From Mesorhizobium sp. ZC-5 (GTDB taxonomy: Bacteria > Pseudomonadota > Alphaproteobacteria > Rhizobiales > Rhizobiaceae), in NCBI RefSeq assembly GCF_025753855.1, contig NZ_JAOWPT010000004.1:103871-167870 (forward strand): a stretch of DNA of 64,000 nt, read 5' to 3'. The notes beneath the pieces were generated by a model that was given only the letters and a program-made list of their open reading frames with translations, had not been told where the DNA came from and ran no database searches. How positions within the stretch are numbered: the first letter of the stretch is position 1; each line of letters starts with the position of its first letter. The position numbers were made by a program, and so were the translations under genes. This document shows, in pieces, positions 34,786-43,830 of this stretch.

Positions 34786-35562
34786 ATGGAGATTTCCTAC
34801 CACAAGGAGCCAAGCAGCCACCTCGGCCGCGACATGGAATTCAAGCGCTACGGCTATGCCGGCCGCCCTGTCGTGGTGTTTCCCACCTCGCAGGGACGGT
34901 TTTACCAGTTCGAGGATTCCGGCGCGGTGGCGGCTTTGGGGGAATTCATCGACACCGGCCGCATCCAGGTCTGGACGCTCGACGGCATCGACAGCGAGAC
35001 ATTCTTCGCCAAGGGTGACAGCCTCGAAGCACGCATCGAGCGTCACGAGGCCTTTTTCCGCTACGTGCGCGACGAAGCCCTGCCGGAACTGTTGCGCGTT
35101 TCCGAAAAATCCAACAACCGCCGCAAGCTGAAGCCGCTGTTCGCCGGCTGCTCGATGGGCGCGTTTCATGCCTCGAACTTCGTCTTCCGCAATCCGCAAC
35201 TGACCGCCGGGGTCATAGCCCTGTCCGGTGTCTATTCGACCAGGGATTTTTTCGGACAAGCCCTCGACGGCCAGATCTTCTTCAACTCGCCGCTCGACTA
35301 CCTGCCGGGGCTGACCGACAAGAAGGCGCTTGCCGAACTCAAGGCGCAGCGGCTGATCTTCTGCTGCGGCCAGGGGCGCTGGGAAGAGCGCATGCTGGAG
35401 GATACCCGCGCGCTGGAAGAAATCCTGCGTGACAAGAAGATTCCCGCCTGGGTGGATTACTGGGGCGGCGATGTCGACCACGACTGGCCGTGGTGGCACA
35501 AGCAGCTCGTCTATTTCATGACGCGCTGGATTGACGATGATTTGCAGAACCGCGTGGCTTAG
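34786..35562 (+). CDS. Alpha/beta-hydrolase (esterase family) paired with the ATP-grasp protein
   Basis: 258 residues. The ATG at 34786 is preferred because GGAGG ends 10 bp before it; a GTG at 34777 would sit 1 bp from that site. The nucleophile elbow is FAGCSMGAFHA (Ser near 122), and the likely His is in GGDVDHDWPWWHKQL near 230. PVVVFPTSQGRFYQFEDSG is the esterase-D-like opening. It is cytoplasmic. Its stop overlaps the stop of the convergent AbrB-like gene by 4 bp. Confidence 0.88.
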   Translation: MEISYHKEPSSHLGRDMEFKRYGYAGRPVVVFPTSQGRFYQFEDSGAVAALGEFIDTGRIQVWTLDGIDSETFFAKGDSLEARIERHEAFFRYVRDEALPELLRVSEKSNNRRKLKPLFAGCSMGAFHASNFVFRNPQLTAGVIALSGVYSTRDFFGQALDGQIFFNSPLDYLPGLTDKKALAELKAQRLIFCCGQGRWEERMLEDTRALEEILRDKKIPAWVDYWGGDVDHDWPWWHKQLVYFMTRWIDDDLQNRVA

Positions 35563-35813
35563 ACATCAATCCTGCCAGCCCAGGAATCGGAAATCGCATC
35601 CTGGATTTCTTCGATCGTGGCTGCTGCTTCCGTCTTACCTGCGAGCAATCCGATGAAGCCGTCGATCGTTCCGGACGGTGCCGCTTGAATGCCGATCCGC
35701 CCGTCGGGCAGCATGTCGACGTCGATTTGCTGGCCTGGCTTGATACCAAGGTGCCGCAGCAAATCCTCTGGCAGAATGATCTGTCCTTTTGCGTCGACCC
35801 TCAGTCTGTTCAT
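35559..35813 (-). CDS. AbrB/SpoVT-type DNA-binding protein, orphan antitoxin-like
   Basis: 84 residues from the ATG at 35813. The swapped-hairpin domain is MNRLRVDAKGQIILPEDLLRHLGIKPGQQIDVDML. The C-terminal part is short and acidic (EEIQDAISDSWAGRIDV), like antitoxin tails. No PIN/VapC or MazF toxin gene follows; the downstream strand is antisense to the esterase. It overlaps the convergent esterase stop by 4 bp. It could be an orphan regulator or the remains of a toxin-antitoxin pair. Confidence 0.8.
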   Translation of the reverse strand: MNRLRVDAKGQIILPEDLLRHLGIKPGQQIDVDMLPDGRIGIQAAPSGTIDGFIGLLAGKTEAAATIEEIQDAISDSWAGRIDV

Positions 35814-35847
35814 CGTTTTCGAGCGCGATCTCCCCATTCGAGAGACT

Positions 35848-37281
35848 CTAACCGAAGAACAGCCACCCCGCGACGACGAAAGTCGGGATCAGCACCGCGC
35901 CGGACCAGAGCATGTAACCGAAGAAGCTCGGCATCGCGACGCCGCTTTCGCGGGCGATCGCGTAGACCATGAAGTTGGGCGCGTTGCCGATATAGGTGTT
36001 GGCGCCCATGAACACGGCACCTGTCGAGATCGCCGCCAGTGTCGTGGCAAGCGTGGTCATCAGGTGCTGCGGGTCGCCGCCGGCGAGTTCGAAGAAGACC
36101 AGATAGGTCGGCGCATTGTCGAGGAACGACGACAGAGCGCCCGTCATCCAGAAATAGGCGAGATTATTGGGGGCGCCATCCGCCCCGGTGACCAGCGCCA
36201 CCAGCGGCGACAGCGCGCCGTCCATGCCGGCCTTCAGGATGGCGATCACCGGGATGATGCAGATGAAGATCGCTGCGAACAGCTTCGCCACTTCGAGGAT
36301 CGGCCCCCAGTTAAAGCCGTTGGCGCGCCGGTATTCCTTGCGCGAGATGGCGAGCGAAACCAGCGCCAGCGCCACGATGATGACGTCGCGCACGACGTTC
36401 TGCAATTCGACATGCACGCCATGGACGTCAAAGACGACGCCCGGCTTCCACGTCGCCGACAGCAGGATGGCGCCGATGACACCGCCAAGCAGCGGCAGGT
36501 TGGGCAGGCCGCGAATGCGTATCTTCGAATCCGGCGTCGGGTCCTTGATCTTCGGCTGGCCGCCTTCGCGGTTGTGGAACCAGAGGTCGAGCGCGAAGAA
36601 GACGGCAAGCACGACGGCGCCGACGAACAGCGTCTCGGTGAGAAGGTGCTGCGTCGTCCAGAAAAAATCGACGCCGCGCAGGAAGCCGACGAACAGCGGC
36701 GGGTCGCCCAGTGGGGTGAGCGCGCCGCCGATGTTGGACACCAGGAAGATGAAGAAGACGACCACATGTGCATTGAACGGCCGGTTGTCGTTGGCGCGGA
36801 TCACCGGCCGGATCATGATCATCGAGGCGCCGGTGGTGCCGACCACCGAGGCAAGGCAAGCGCCGATGAGCAGCAGGAGCGCGTTCACCGCCGGCGTGCC
36901 GTGGATGTTGCCGGCGACGAGAATGCCGCCCGAAATGGTGAACAGCGCGAACAGGAGGATGATGAAGGAGAGGTATTCGAGCAGCACCGTGTGCAGCACC
37001 GACGTCAGCGCCGTGCCGAACCCGAAGGAAAGCGCCATCGGCACGACGACCAGTGCCGCCCACACGGCGGCAATCTTGCCGTAGTGATGTTCCCAGAAAT
37101 GAGCGTAGAGCAGCGGCCCCGTGGCGATCGACAGCAAAAGGCCGGCGAACGGCAGCGCCCACCACAACGACATGGCAGCGCCCGGCAGGTCGTGCGCCTC
37201 GGCGGCGAAGGCCGGCGATGCGGTCAGGATTGCCAGAAGGGTGATGGCGGCAGCCTTCGCCGCGCTGCTTGGAAAGAGCAT
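35848..37281 (-). CDS. Sodium:proton antiporter family transporter (CitMHS/NhaD-like)
   Basis: 477 residues from the ATG at 37281, which has GGGGGA just upstream; an ATG at 37305 has none. The N-terminal segment ITLLAILTASPAFAAEAHD looks like a signal sequence. About 11 further membrane segments follow, with ion-transporter superfamily motifs VGTTGASMIMIRPVIRAN, SNIGGALTPLGDPPLFVGFLRG (near 290) and LSSFLDNAPTYLVFFELAGGD (near 390). It probably exchanges Na+ for protons or carries an organic anion. It lies 66 bp after phaZ on the same strand. Confidence 0.85.
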   Translation of the reverse strand: MLFPSSAAKAAAITLLAILTASPAFAAEAHDLPGAAMSLWWALPFAGLLLSIATGPLLYAHFWEHHYGKIAAVWAALVVVPMALSFGFGTALTSVLHTVLLEYLSFIILLFALFTISGGILVAGNIHGTPAVNALLLLIGACLASVVGTTGASMIMIRPVIRANDNRPFNAHVVVFFIFLVSNIGGALTPLGDPPLFVGFLRGVDFFWTTQHLLTETLFVGAVVLAVFFALDLWFHNREGGQPKIKDPTPDSKIRIRGLPNLPLLGGVIGAILLSATWKPGVVFDVHGVHVELQNVVRDVIIVALALVSLAISRKEYRRANGFNWGPILEVAKLFAAIFICIIPVIAILKAGMDGALSPLVALVTGADGAPNNLAYFWMTGALSSFLDNAPTYLVFFELAGGDPQHLMTTLATTLAAISTGAVFMGANTYIGNAPNFMVYAIARESGVAMPSFFGYMLWSGAVLIPTFVVAGWLFFG

Positions 37282-37346
37282 GAGTCCCCCACGTGCTGTT
37301 TCCATAGCCAACTGGCACAGGAGGACCGATGTGTCGAGGGTCGGTG

Positions 37347-38183
37347 CTACTCTCCTTCCCGCAAAAACCCTTCGATCATCTCGGCGCAAAGTTTCGGCTT
37401 GGTGACCAAAAACATGTGGCCGTCGTCGATCAGTTCGAGGCGGGAGTTGGGGATCAACGCCTTCAGCATCTTCGCGTTGGCAAGCGGCACCAGCGGGTCG
37501 TCGGTGCCGGCCATGATGAGCGTCGGCTGGCGTAAGAGCCAGAGCCACGGCAGGCTCGTCCAGCCGGTCATCGCGAACAGCTGCAGCATGTAGCCGAATT
37601 GCGTCGCCCCCTTCATCGCCGCGGCATGCCGGCCGATCAGCGTCGGGTCCTTGCGGAATTCGCCGCCGTAAATCTCGGCGGCGATCGAGCGCATGTAGCC
37701 GGGATCGGTGTAGCGGCGCGGGCTCGCCATCTTGGCCAGCACATTCGGGGCTCCAGGCACCATGATGGCGCCGGGCGACGTCGCGGCGAGGATCAGCTTG
37801 CGGCACACCGCCGGGTACTGAAACGCGAATTGCTGCGCCAGCCCGCCGCCCCAGGAAACGCCTGAGATGTCGACGGTGTCGTGGCCGAGAATTTCGGCGA
37901 GCCGCTTGGCCAGCCGCGCCAGCGTCGACGGACGATAGGGGAAGGCAGGAGCTGGAGAGCCGCCGACGCCCGGCACGTCGAAGATGATGCCGCCGGTTTC
38001 TTTCAGCTCGGCCATGAACGGCTCGGCGAGCTCCAGATTGGCCCCGATGCCGTTGAACATCATCAGCGGCGGATTTTTGGGCGACCCATGCTTGATGCCG
38101 ACGCGCAACAGCTGCCCGTCGACGTCGAAGACCTTGATCTCCATGGAGCCGCCGGCAGGCTTCTTCTTCGCTGCTGTCGCCAC
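37347..38183 (-). CDS. phaZ: Intracellular poly(3-hydroxyalkanoate) depolymerase-like hydrolase
   Basis: 278 residues from the GTG at 38183; an ATG at 38144 (MEIKVFDVDGQLLRVG) is the alternative. The lipase box is DISGVSWGGGLAQQFAF (Ser near 125), with Asp in AGTDDPLVPLANAKML and His in IDDGHMFLVTKP. The MxIKVFDVDGQLLRVGI opening and the GVSWGG box are typical of the medium-chain PHA depolymerase group. It would release hydroxy acids from granules. It is 31 bp after phaC. Confidence 0.8.
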   Translation of the reverse strand: MATAAKKKPAGGSMEIKVFDVDGQLLRVGIKHGSPKNPPLMMFNGIGANLELAEPFMAELKETGGIIFDVPGVGGSPAPAFPYRPSTLARLAKRLAEILGHDTVDISGVSWGGGLAQQFAFQYPAVCRKLILAATSPGAIMVPGAPNVLAKMASPRRYTDPGYMRSIAAEIYGGEFRKDPTLIGRHAAAMKGATQFGYMLQLFAMTGWTSLPWLWLLRQPTLIMAGTDDPLVPLANAKMLKALIPNSRLELIDDGHMFLVTKPKLCAEMIEGFLREGE

Positions 38184-38214
38184 TATCCCACCCCGCCTGC
38201 TGATCCTGATCGAC

Positions 38215-39921
38215 TCACGCCTCGAATATATAGGTACCCGGCGCCGCACCCAGCGCCTTGTATTTCTTGTTGCCCGGCGCCTTCGGCGCGTCGATCTCGT
38301 CGCCCGAATGCTTTTTCAGGAAGTCGGCCCAGTCGAGCCACCAGCTGCCTTCCTTCTTCTCGGCGGTCTGCGTCCACGCGTCGGCGTCCTTTACCTTGGT
38401 CGTGCCCTTCACGTACCAGGCCTTGGGATTGCCGGGCGGGTTCAAGAGGCTCTGCAGATGACCGGAATTCGAGAGGATGAAGGTGGTCTTGTCGCCATAG
38501 ATGCGAGCCGTCTGGTAGACCGCCTTCCAGGGCGTGATGTGGTCGGTGGTGCCGGCGATCACATAGGTTTCGTGTTTCACCTTCTTCATGTCGATCGGCA
38601 CGCCGTGGATCGACATCTTGCCCGCATTCATGAACGGATTGGTGAAGATCAGGTCGAGGAAATCGCCGTGCAGCCGCGCCGGCAGCCGCGTGGTGTCGGC
38701 GTTCCAGTAGAGCACGTCGAAGGCCGGCGGCTTGTTGCCGAGCAGGTAGTTGTTGACCCAGTAGTTCCAGATCAAATCGTTGGGCCGCATCCAGGCGAAC
38801 ATCTTCGCCATCTCGTGGCCGTCGAGGATGCCGCGCGCCTTGGACATCTGCTTGGCCGCCATGATCGATTCCGGCGTCACCAGGGCGGCGAAATCGTTGT
38901 CGGTCGCAGCCATCGTGTCGAGGACGCAGACGGCGAGGATGACGGCGTTGATCTTCTTCAGGTTCTGGCCGGCAAGCCAGGCGACGTAGGTCGACAGCGT
39001 GATGCCGCCCGAGCACGAGCCCATGATGTTGACGGTGTCGGCGCCGGTGATGTCGCGCGCCGCGTCGCAGGCTTCGTCGAGGGCCGCAATGTAGGTGTCG
39101 AGGCCCCAGTCGCGCTGCTCCGGCGTCGGGTTGCGCCACGAGACGCAGTAAGGCTGGATGCCGTTGGCGAGCAGGAAGCGGATCATGCTCTTCTCGGGCG
39201 CCAAGTCGACCGAATAGTACTTGTTGATCTGCGGCGGCACGATGAGCAGCGGCCGCTGGAAAACCTTGTCGGTGCTGGCGGTGTAGTGGATCAGTTCCAG
39301 CACCTCGTTGCGGAAAACCACCGTGCCCGGCGTGTTGGCGAGGTTTTCGCCGACCTTGAATTTCGACACGTCGACCGATGACGGCAGGCCGCCGTTCTTC
39401 GTCATGTCGTCGAAGAAATTCTTCAGTCCCGCCACCGAACTCTTGCCGCCGCTGTCGACCATCGTCTTCAGCGCGGTCGGGTTGAGCAGCGGATTGTTGG
39501 ACGGCGCCATCGCGTCGACGAAGATCGAGGTGACGAGCCTTGCCCGCGCAGCATCCGGCTCCGGCAGATCGGTCCGGGCGACGAGTTCGGTCACCGCCTT
39601 GCCCCAGGCGACGTAGGATTGCATGAGGCCCTTGTGCAGGCCGCTGGTCTTCCAGGCCGGGTCGGCGAAGCGGCGGTCCTTGGGATCCGCCTCGATCTCC
39701 GACTGGCCAGTGACGATCTTGCCGAACTCGGTGGCAAACCCCATCCACTGCTGGGCGAGCGCCTGCGGCTGGCTGGCCATCGCCTTCATCACCGTGCCGG
39801 CGGCCTTCATCAGGTCTTCGGTGCGCAGGCCGACCAGCGGATTGAGCGCCAGCGTGTTCTGGCTGGCATCCTCGGCGATCTCGTCGGCCAGCGTCTTTTC
39901 CGCTCCGGGCTTCTTTGCCAT
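38215..39921 (-). CDS. phaC: Class I poly(3-hydroxyalkanoate) synthase
   Basis: 568 residues, normal for class I. The lipase-like box is MGSCSGGITLS with Cys303 as nucleophile. The catalytic Asp lies in YVIAGTTDHITPWKAVY and the His in SNSGHLQSLLNPPG. FVNPW-like domain PLLIVPPQINKYYSVDLAPEKSM precedes. The enzyme joins (R)-3-hydroxyacyl-CoA units into storage polyester on granules. In operon after phaJ (17 bp) and before phaZ (31 bp). Confidence 0.96.
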   Translation of the reverse strand: MAKKPGAEKTLADEIAEDASQNTLALNPLVGLRTEDLMKAAGTVMKAMASQPQALAQQWMGFATEFGKIVTGQSEIEADPKDRRFADPAWKTSGLHKGLMQSYVAWGKAVTELVARTDLPEPDAARARLVTSIFVDAMAPSNNPLLNPTALKTMVDSGGKSSVAGLKNFFDDMTKNGGLPSSVDVSKFKVGENLANTPGTVVFRNEVLELIHYTASTDKVFQRPLLIVPPQINKYYSVDLAPEKSMIRFLLANGIQPYCVSWRNPTPEQRDWGLDTYIAALDEACDAARDITGADTVNIMGSCSGGITLSTYVAWLAGQNLKKINAVILAVCVLDTMAATDNDFAALVTPESIMAAKQMSKARGILDGHEMAKMFAWMRPNDLIWNYWVNNYLLGNKPPAFDVLYWNADTTRLPARLHGDFLDLIFTNPFMNAGKMSIHGVPIDMKKVKHETYVIAGTTDHITPWKAVYQTARIYGDKTTFILSNSGHLQSLLNPPGNPKAWYVKGTTKVKDADAWTQTAEKKEGSWWLDWADFLKKHSGDEIDAPKAPGNKKYKALGAAPGTYIFEA

Positions 39922-39938
39922 CCGGTCCTCGCTTCCGC

Positions 39939-40406
39939 CTACCTGGCCTTGACCAGCATCGCCAGCGTCTCGGCGATCAGCGCCGGCTTTTCCTCGCCGT
40001 CGATCTCGACGACATTGCTGGACTTCATCAGGTATTGGCCGCCGCCCTTGTCGTCGAACGACACCAGCGTCGAGCGCAGCCTGACCTTCGAACCGACGCG
40101 CACCGGCGCGATGAAGCGCACCTTCTCGAGACCGTAGTTAAAGGCGGCGGCGGTGCCCTGCGGCAGCGCGCCAACCTCATAGCTCATCGCGGCGATCAGC
40201 GAGAGCGTCAGGTAGCCATGCGCCACCGGTGCGCGGAACGGGCTCTCGCGCTTGGCCCGCTCGACGTCGATATGGATCCACTGCCTGTCGCGGGTGCATT
40301 CGGCGAACTGGTCGATCATCGGCTGGTCGACGGTCACCCAGGACGAAACGCCGAGTTCCTTGCCCGCCATGCCGGCCAGCGCTTCGTAAGTCAGTGTTTC
40401 GCTCAT
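39939..40406 (-). CDS. phaJ: MaoC-like (R)-specific enoyl-CoA hydratase
   Basis: 155 residues with a hot-dog fold. The hydratase-2 motif is DRQWIHIDVERAKRESPFRAPVAHGYLTLSL (about 40-70), with Asp and His of the catalytic pair. It makes (R)-3-hydroxyacyl-CoA from enoyl-CoA of beta-oxidation, the direct substrate of PhaC. Position between fadD and phaC supports this job. Confidence 0.88.
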   Translation of the reverse strand: MSETLTYEALAGMAGKELGVSSWVTVDQPMIDQFAECTRDRQWIHIDVERAKRESPFRAPVAHGYLTLSLIAAMSYEVGALPQGTAAAFNYGLEKVRFIAPVRVGSKVRLRSTLVSFDDKGGGQYLMKSSNVVEIDGEEKPALIAETLAMLVKAR

Positions 40407-40437
40407 TCAGGGTTCCTTGTCGGTTTGCGGGCGGCCG

Positions 40438-42138
40438 TCAGGCGGCGGGTTTCGTCATGTTCCTCACCGCCTCGTCGCGCAACTCGCGGCGCAGGATCTT
40501 TCCGACATTGGTGCGCGGAAGATCGTCGCGGAACTCGATGTATTTCGGCTTCTTGTAGCCGGTCAGGTTTTCCATGCAGAATTCGGAAAGCTCGTCCCTG
40601 GTCAGCGTCGGGTCTTTCCTGACGATGAACATCATCACCGCCTCGCCGGAATTCTTGTCGGGCACGCCGACGACGGCGCATTCCATGACACCGGGATGCA
40701 TGGCGGCGACGCCTTCGATCTCGTTGGGATAGACATTGAAGCCCGAGACCAGGATCATGTCCTTCTTGCGGTCGACGATCCTGATGTAGCCGCGCTCGTC
40801 CATAACTCCAATGTCGCCGGACTTGAAATAGCCGTCGGGCGTCATCGCCTTTTCGGTCTCGTCGGGGCGCTGCCAGTAGCCGGACATGACCTGCGGTCCC
40901 TTGATGGCGATCTCGCCGCGTTCGCCGAGCGGCACGTCGTTGCCGTCGTCATCCAGCAGACGGATATCGACATTGGGAAGCGGCAGGCCGATCGTGCCGG
41001 TGTAGGCGTCGTTGTCGGTCGGGTTGCAGGTGATGCCGGAGGAGGTTTCCGACAGGCCGTAGCCCTCGACGATCGGGCAGCCGGTGACGGCGAGCCACTT
41101 CTTCGCCACCGCCTCCTGCACCGCCATGCCGCCGCCATTGGCGATGCGCAGTTGCGAGAAGTCGAGCTTGGCGAATTCGGGATTGTTGGCGAGCGCGTTG
41201 AACAGCGTGTTGACGCCCGGCATGACGTGGAACTTGTACTTGGCGATTTCCTTGACGGTGCCGGGAATGTCGCGCGGATTGGGTATCAGGATGTTGACGC
41301 CGCCGGTGCGCATGGCGAGCAGCCCGCAGCTGATGAAGGCATAGACGTGATAGAGCGGCAGCGCGCAGATGAAGGTGAGCTGGCCGGAAATGGCTTTGCG
41401 CTTCAGTCCCGGCAGCGTCCACGCCTCGGAGGCGAGCAGATTGGCGATGATGGTGCGGTGGAGCAGCGTCGCGCCCTTGGAGACGCCGGTGGTGCCTCCG
41501 GTGTATTGCAGCACCGCCACGTCGTCGGGCGTGATTTCCGGCTTGTCGAGCGGCTTGCCGCGGCCGGCGGCAACCGCCGCGTTGAACTTCACCGCACCGG
41601 GCAGCTGGTAGGCCGGCACCGCCTTCTTGACCTTTCGGATGACCATATTGACGATGGCGCCCTTCGGAAAACCGAGCAGGTCGCCGACACTGGCGACGAT
41701 GACATGCTTGACCGGCGTTTCCTTGATCACCTGTTCCAGCGTGGTGGCGAAATTCTCCAGGATGATGATCGCCTGCGTGCCGGAATCCTTGAGCTGGTGC
41801 TCGAGTTCGCGCGGCGTGTAGAGCGGATTGACGTTGACGACGATGAAGCCGGCCCGCATCACCGCGGCGACAGCCACCGGATACTGCAGCACGTTCGGCA
41901 TCATGATGGCGACCCGGTCGCCTTTCTTCAGGCCGAGCCCTTGCAGGTAGGCGGCAAGATCGCGCGACAGCCGGTCGATGTCGCCATAGGTCAGGGCCTT
42001 GTCCATCAGGACATAAGCCTTGTTGTTTCTGTATTTCTGGAAACTTTCCTCGATCAGCGCGACCACGGATGGATACTGGTCGACGTTGACCTCCGCCGGA
42101 ACACCGGCCGGATACTGCGCAAGCCATGAACGCTGCAT
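40438..42138 (-). CDS. fadD: Long-chain fatty acid-CoA ligase
   Basis: 566 residues of the AMP-forming family. The ATP/AMP motif is VLQYTGGTTGVSKGAT (near 215), then GYGLSETSSG (near 350), YFKSGDIGVMDERGYI (near 440) and the Lys-bearing end TNVGKILRRELRDEA. It activates fatty acids to acyl-CoA at the membrane. First gene of fadD-phaJ-phaC-phaZ; it supplies acyl-CoA either for degradation or for PHA. Confidence 0.93.
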   Translation of the reverse strand: MQRSWLAQYPAGVPAEVNVDQYPSVVALIEESFQKYRNNKAYVLMDKALTYGDIDRLSRDLAAYLQGLGLKKGDRVAIMMPNVLQYPVAVAAVMRAGFIVVNVNPLYTPRELEHQLKDSGTQAIIILENFATTLEQVIKETPVKHVIVASVGDLLGFPKGAIVNMVIRKVKKAVPAYQLPGAVKFNAAVAAGRGKPLDKPEITPDDVAVLQYTGGTTGVSKGATLLHRTIIANLLASEAWTLPGLKRKAISGQLTFICALPLYHVYAFISCGLLAMRTGGVNILIPNPRDIPGTVKEIAKYKFHVMPGVNTLFNALANNPEFAKLDFSQLRIANGGGMAVQEAVAKKWLAVTGCPIVEGYGLSETSSGITCNPTDNDAYTGTIGLPLPNVDIRLLDDDGNDVPLGERGEIAIKGPQVMSGYWQRPDETEKAMTPDGYFKSGDIGVMDERGYIRIVDRKKDMILVSGFNVYPNEIEGVAAMHPGVMECAVVGVPDKNSGEAVMMFIVRKDPTLTRDELSEFCMENLTGYKKPKYIEFRDDLPRTNVGKILRRELRDEAVRNMTKPAA

Positions 42139-42436
42139 AGCGTCTCTCTCCCATTGGCCACGACGTTTCTTTTCAATCTAGACGCGCGCCGAAGGCTTGG
42201 GAAGCGGAGAGAAGCCGGCGAAGGGGCTTAATGAGCGGCGGACGCGGTGACGCTGCGGAAGCAGGAGAATTCGATTGCGCTTGGCAGATGCGCCGAAGAT
42301 GGGAGCAGGAACGTCCGCCCCAGCTGGACGGTGACTCGGCCAGGTCCGGCAGATGCAGTCCCGCAGCGCAACGGAACATTCCTCATCGATATGTATTCAA
42401 CACGCAGGCCGCAAATCGTGAAGGAAAGGAATTCGG
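42139..42436. other. Divergent gap between fadD and an SRPBCC gene
   Basis: 298 bases without a gene I trust. Small frames on both strands are arginine- and proline-rich and overlap the SRPBCC start. No clear regulator motif was found. It must contain the promoters for fadD on minus and the SRPBCC gene on plus. Confidence 0.4.
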
Positions 42437-42892
42437 ATGCCAGTCGCCAAGGCACAAATGATGATCCGCAAGCCCGTCACGGAAGTCTTCCAATCGCTGA
42501 TCGATCCTGCGATCACCTCCCATTTCTGGTTCTCCAAGGGTGCCGCGCCACTGGAGGCAGGCAAAAAGATTCGATGGGACTGGGAGATGTACGGCGTACA
42601 CACAATCGCCGTCGTAAAGAACATCGAACAGAACAAGCGAATCCTGATCGAGTGGAACGGACCTGAAAACCCAAGTCTCGTCGAGTGGACGTTTGAGACC
42701 AAAGGCGACGGCCAAACCTTCGTCACGGTCAGAAACTGGGGCTTTTCCGGTGGGGTCGACGAAGCGATAAACTCCACGGAGGGCTTCACAAACCTCCTGG
42801 CAGCCATGAAATTCTACCTTGAACACGGCATCGAGCCCAATCTGGTCCTGGATCATGCACCGGACGCACGCGTCAGCGAGACGAGTGGTTAG
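42437..42892 (+). CDS. SRPBCC/AHSA1 domain protein
   Basis: 151 residues. AQMMIRKPVTEVFQSLIDPAITSHFWFSKG is the helix-grip opening and SLVEWTFETKGDGQTFVTVRNWGFSG the central sheet. The last helix carries NLLAAMKFYLEHGIEPN. AAGGAAAGGA precedes the ATG. It is a stand-alone ligand-binding type protein. It is not closely similar to the AHSA1 protein at 2629. Confidence 0.85.
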   Translation: MPVAKAQMMIRKPVTEVFQSLIDPAITSHFWFSKGAAPLEAGKKIRWDWEMYGVHTIAVVKNIEQNKRILIEWNGPENPSLVEWTFETKGDGQTFVTVRNWGFSGGVDEAINSTEGFTNLLAAMKFYLEHGIEPNLVLDHAPDARVSETSG

Positions 42893-43008
42893 GCCGAACG
42901 ATCGGAAGCACCGGCGCCGAACACCCGATGTTCGCATTGGACGTCGTATGACCGTTGATTTGTGAGCGGCACTCCGTAATATCAGATGAAATATAACGGA
43001 GGCCGTCT

Positions 43009-43485
43009 ATGTTGCTACGCTACCTGCTGATCGTCGTTGTCATGCTGGCAACAGCCACGATTGCCCGCGCAGAAGAGACAACGATCGAAATCGTTGGAAT
43101 TGGCACACAGGCGATCCATCTCTCGCCGCAATCCCTGTCCGGGCTGCCGGTGGCGGAACGCGACGTCACCTTCCAGACGTCGAAAGGGCCATCCAGTGGC
43201 CACTACAAGGGCGTTCTGTTCTGGGATGTCCTGCAGGCGAACAAGGCGTTTGACGGCCTCGAGCACAATGGCGAGCTCGAGAAAACCTTTCTCGTCAGCG
43301 CAAAGGACGGGTATCAGATCGCCTTTTCCATCGGAGAGATCCATCCCGAGTTCGGTAACACGCCTCTGATCCTGGCGACCGAGGTCGACGGAAAACCGCT
43401 GGAGGGCGGTTGGCGCATAGTCGTGCCTGGCGACAAGCGCGGCGCACGCGCGATCCACGACATCACGAAGATCGAACTACGCTAG
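43009..43485 (+). CDS. Exported sulfite-oxidase-fold protein without the Mo-ligand Cys
   Basis: 158 residues. Signal peptide LLIVVVMLATATIARAEE. The mature part has the short molybdopterin-oxidoreductase-like core: LSPQSLSGLPVAERDVTF, GHYKGVLFWDVL, SAKDGYQIAFSIGEI and VPGDKRGARAIHDITKIEL. The protein contains no cysteine at all, so the molybdenum ligand of true sulfite oxidases is missing. It is followed, 38 bp on, by a molbindin gene, so a molybdenum link is still possible. Confidence 0.75.
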   Translation: MLLRYLLIVVVMLATATIARAEETTIEIVGIGTQAIHLSPQSLSGLPVAERDVTFQTSKGPSSGHYKGVLFWDVLQANKAFDGLEHNGELEKTFLVSAKDGYQIAFSIGEIHPEFGNTPLILATEVDGKPLEGGWRIVVPGDKRGARAIHDITKIELR

Positions 43486-43523
43486 GCCGGAGCAAGCCGG
43501 TCGGCAATCAAGCGGGAAATGAC

Positions 43524-43730
43524 ATGAAAATCAGTGCACGCAACCAGCTCAAGGGCACCGTCGTCGAGGTGGTGAAGGGCGCCACCACGTCGCATGTGAA
43601 GATCGATATTGGCGGTACCGTCGTGACGGCGTCCATCACCAATGAAGCGGTCGCCGATCTCAACCTCGCCAAGGGCCAGCCAGCCTATGCCATCATCAAG
43701 GCTTCGGACGTGATGGTGGCTATCGACTGA
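43524..43730 (+). CDS. Molbindin (Mop) domain protein
   Basis: 68 residues from the ATG at 43524; a longer frame to 43410 overlaps the previous gene and is non-family. MKISARNQLKGTVVEVVKGATTSHVKI is the TOBE/Mop signature, and GQPAYAIIKASDVMVAID the second half. Mop proteins assemble as hexamers that bind molybdate in the cytoplasm. It could buffer molybdate for enzymes such as the Cox-type hydroxylase in this window. Confidence 0.93.
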   Translation: MKISARNQLKGTVVEVVKGATTSHVKIDIGGTVVTASITNEAVADLNLAKGQPAYAIIKASDVMVAID

Positions 43731-43830
43731 CGGCCTGTCTCCCAGCGGTTCGGGAGAGCAAGCTTCGGCCTGGCGGCCAGGATGACCGCCAGGGAATGGC
43801 GAATGGACGCTCAGCGGCTATTTGGCCGCG

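Noticed and set aside
40417..42129. A 570-codon plus frame opposite fadD
   Set aside because: Antisense to a clear AMP-forming ligase, with shadow-type composition and no domain.
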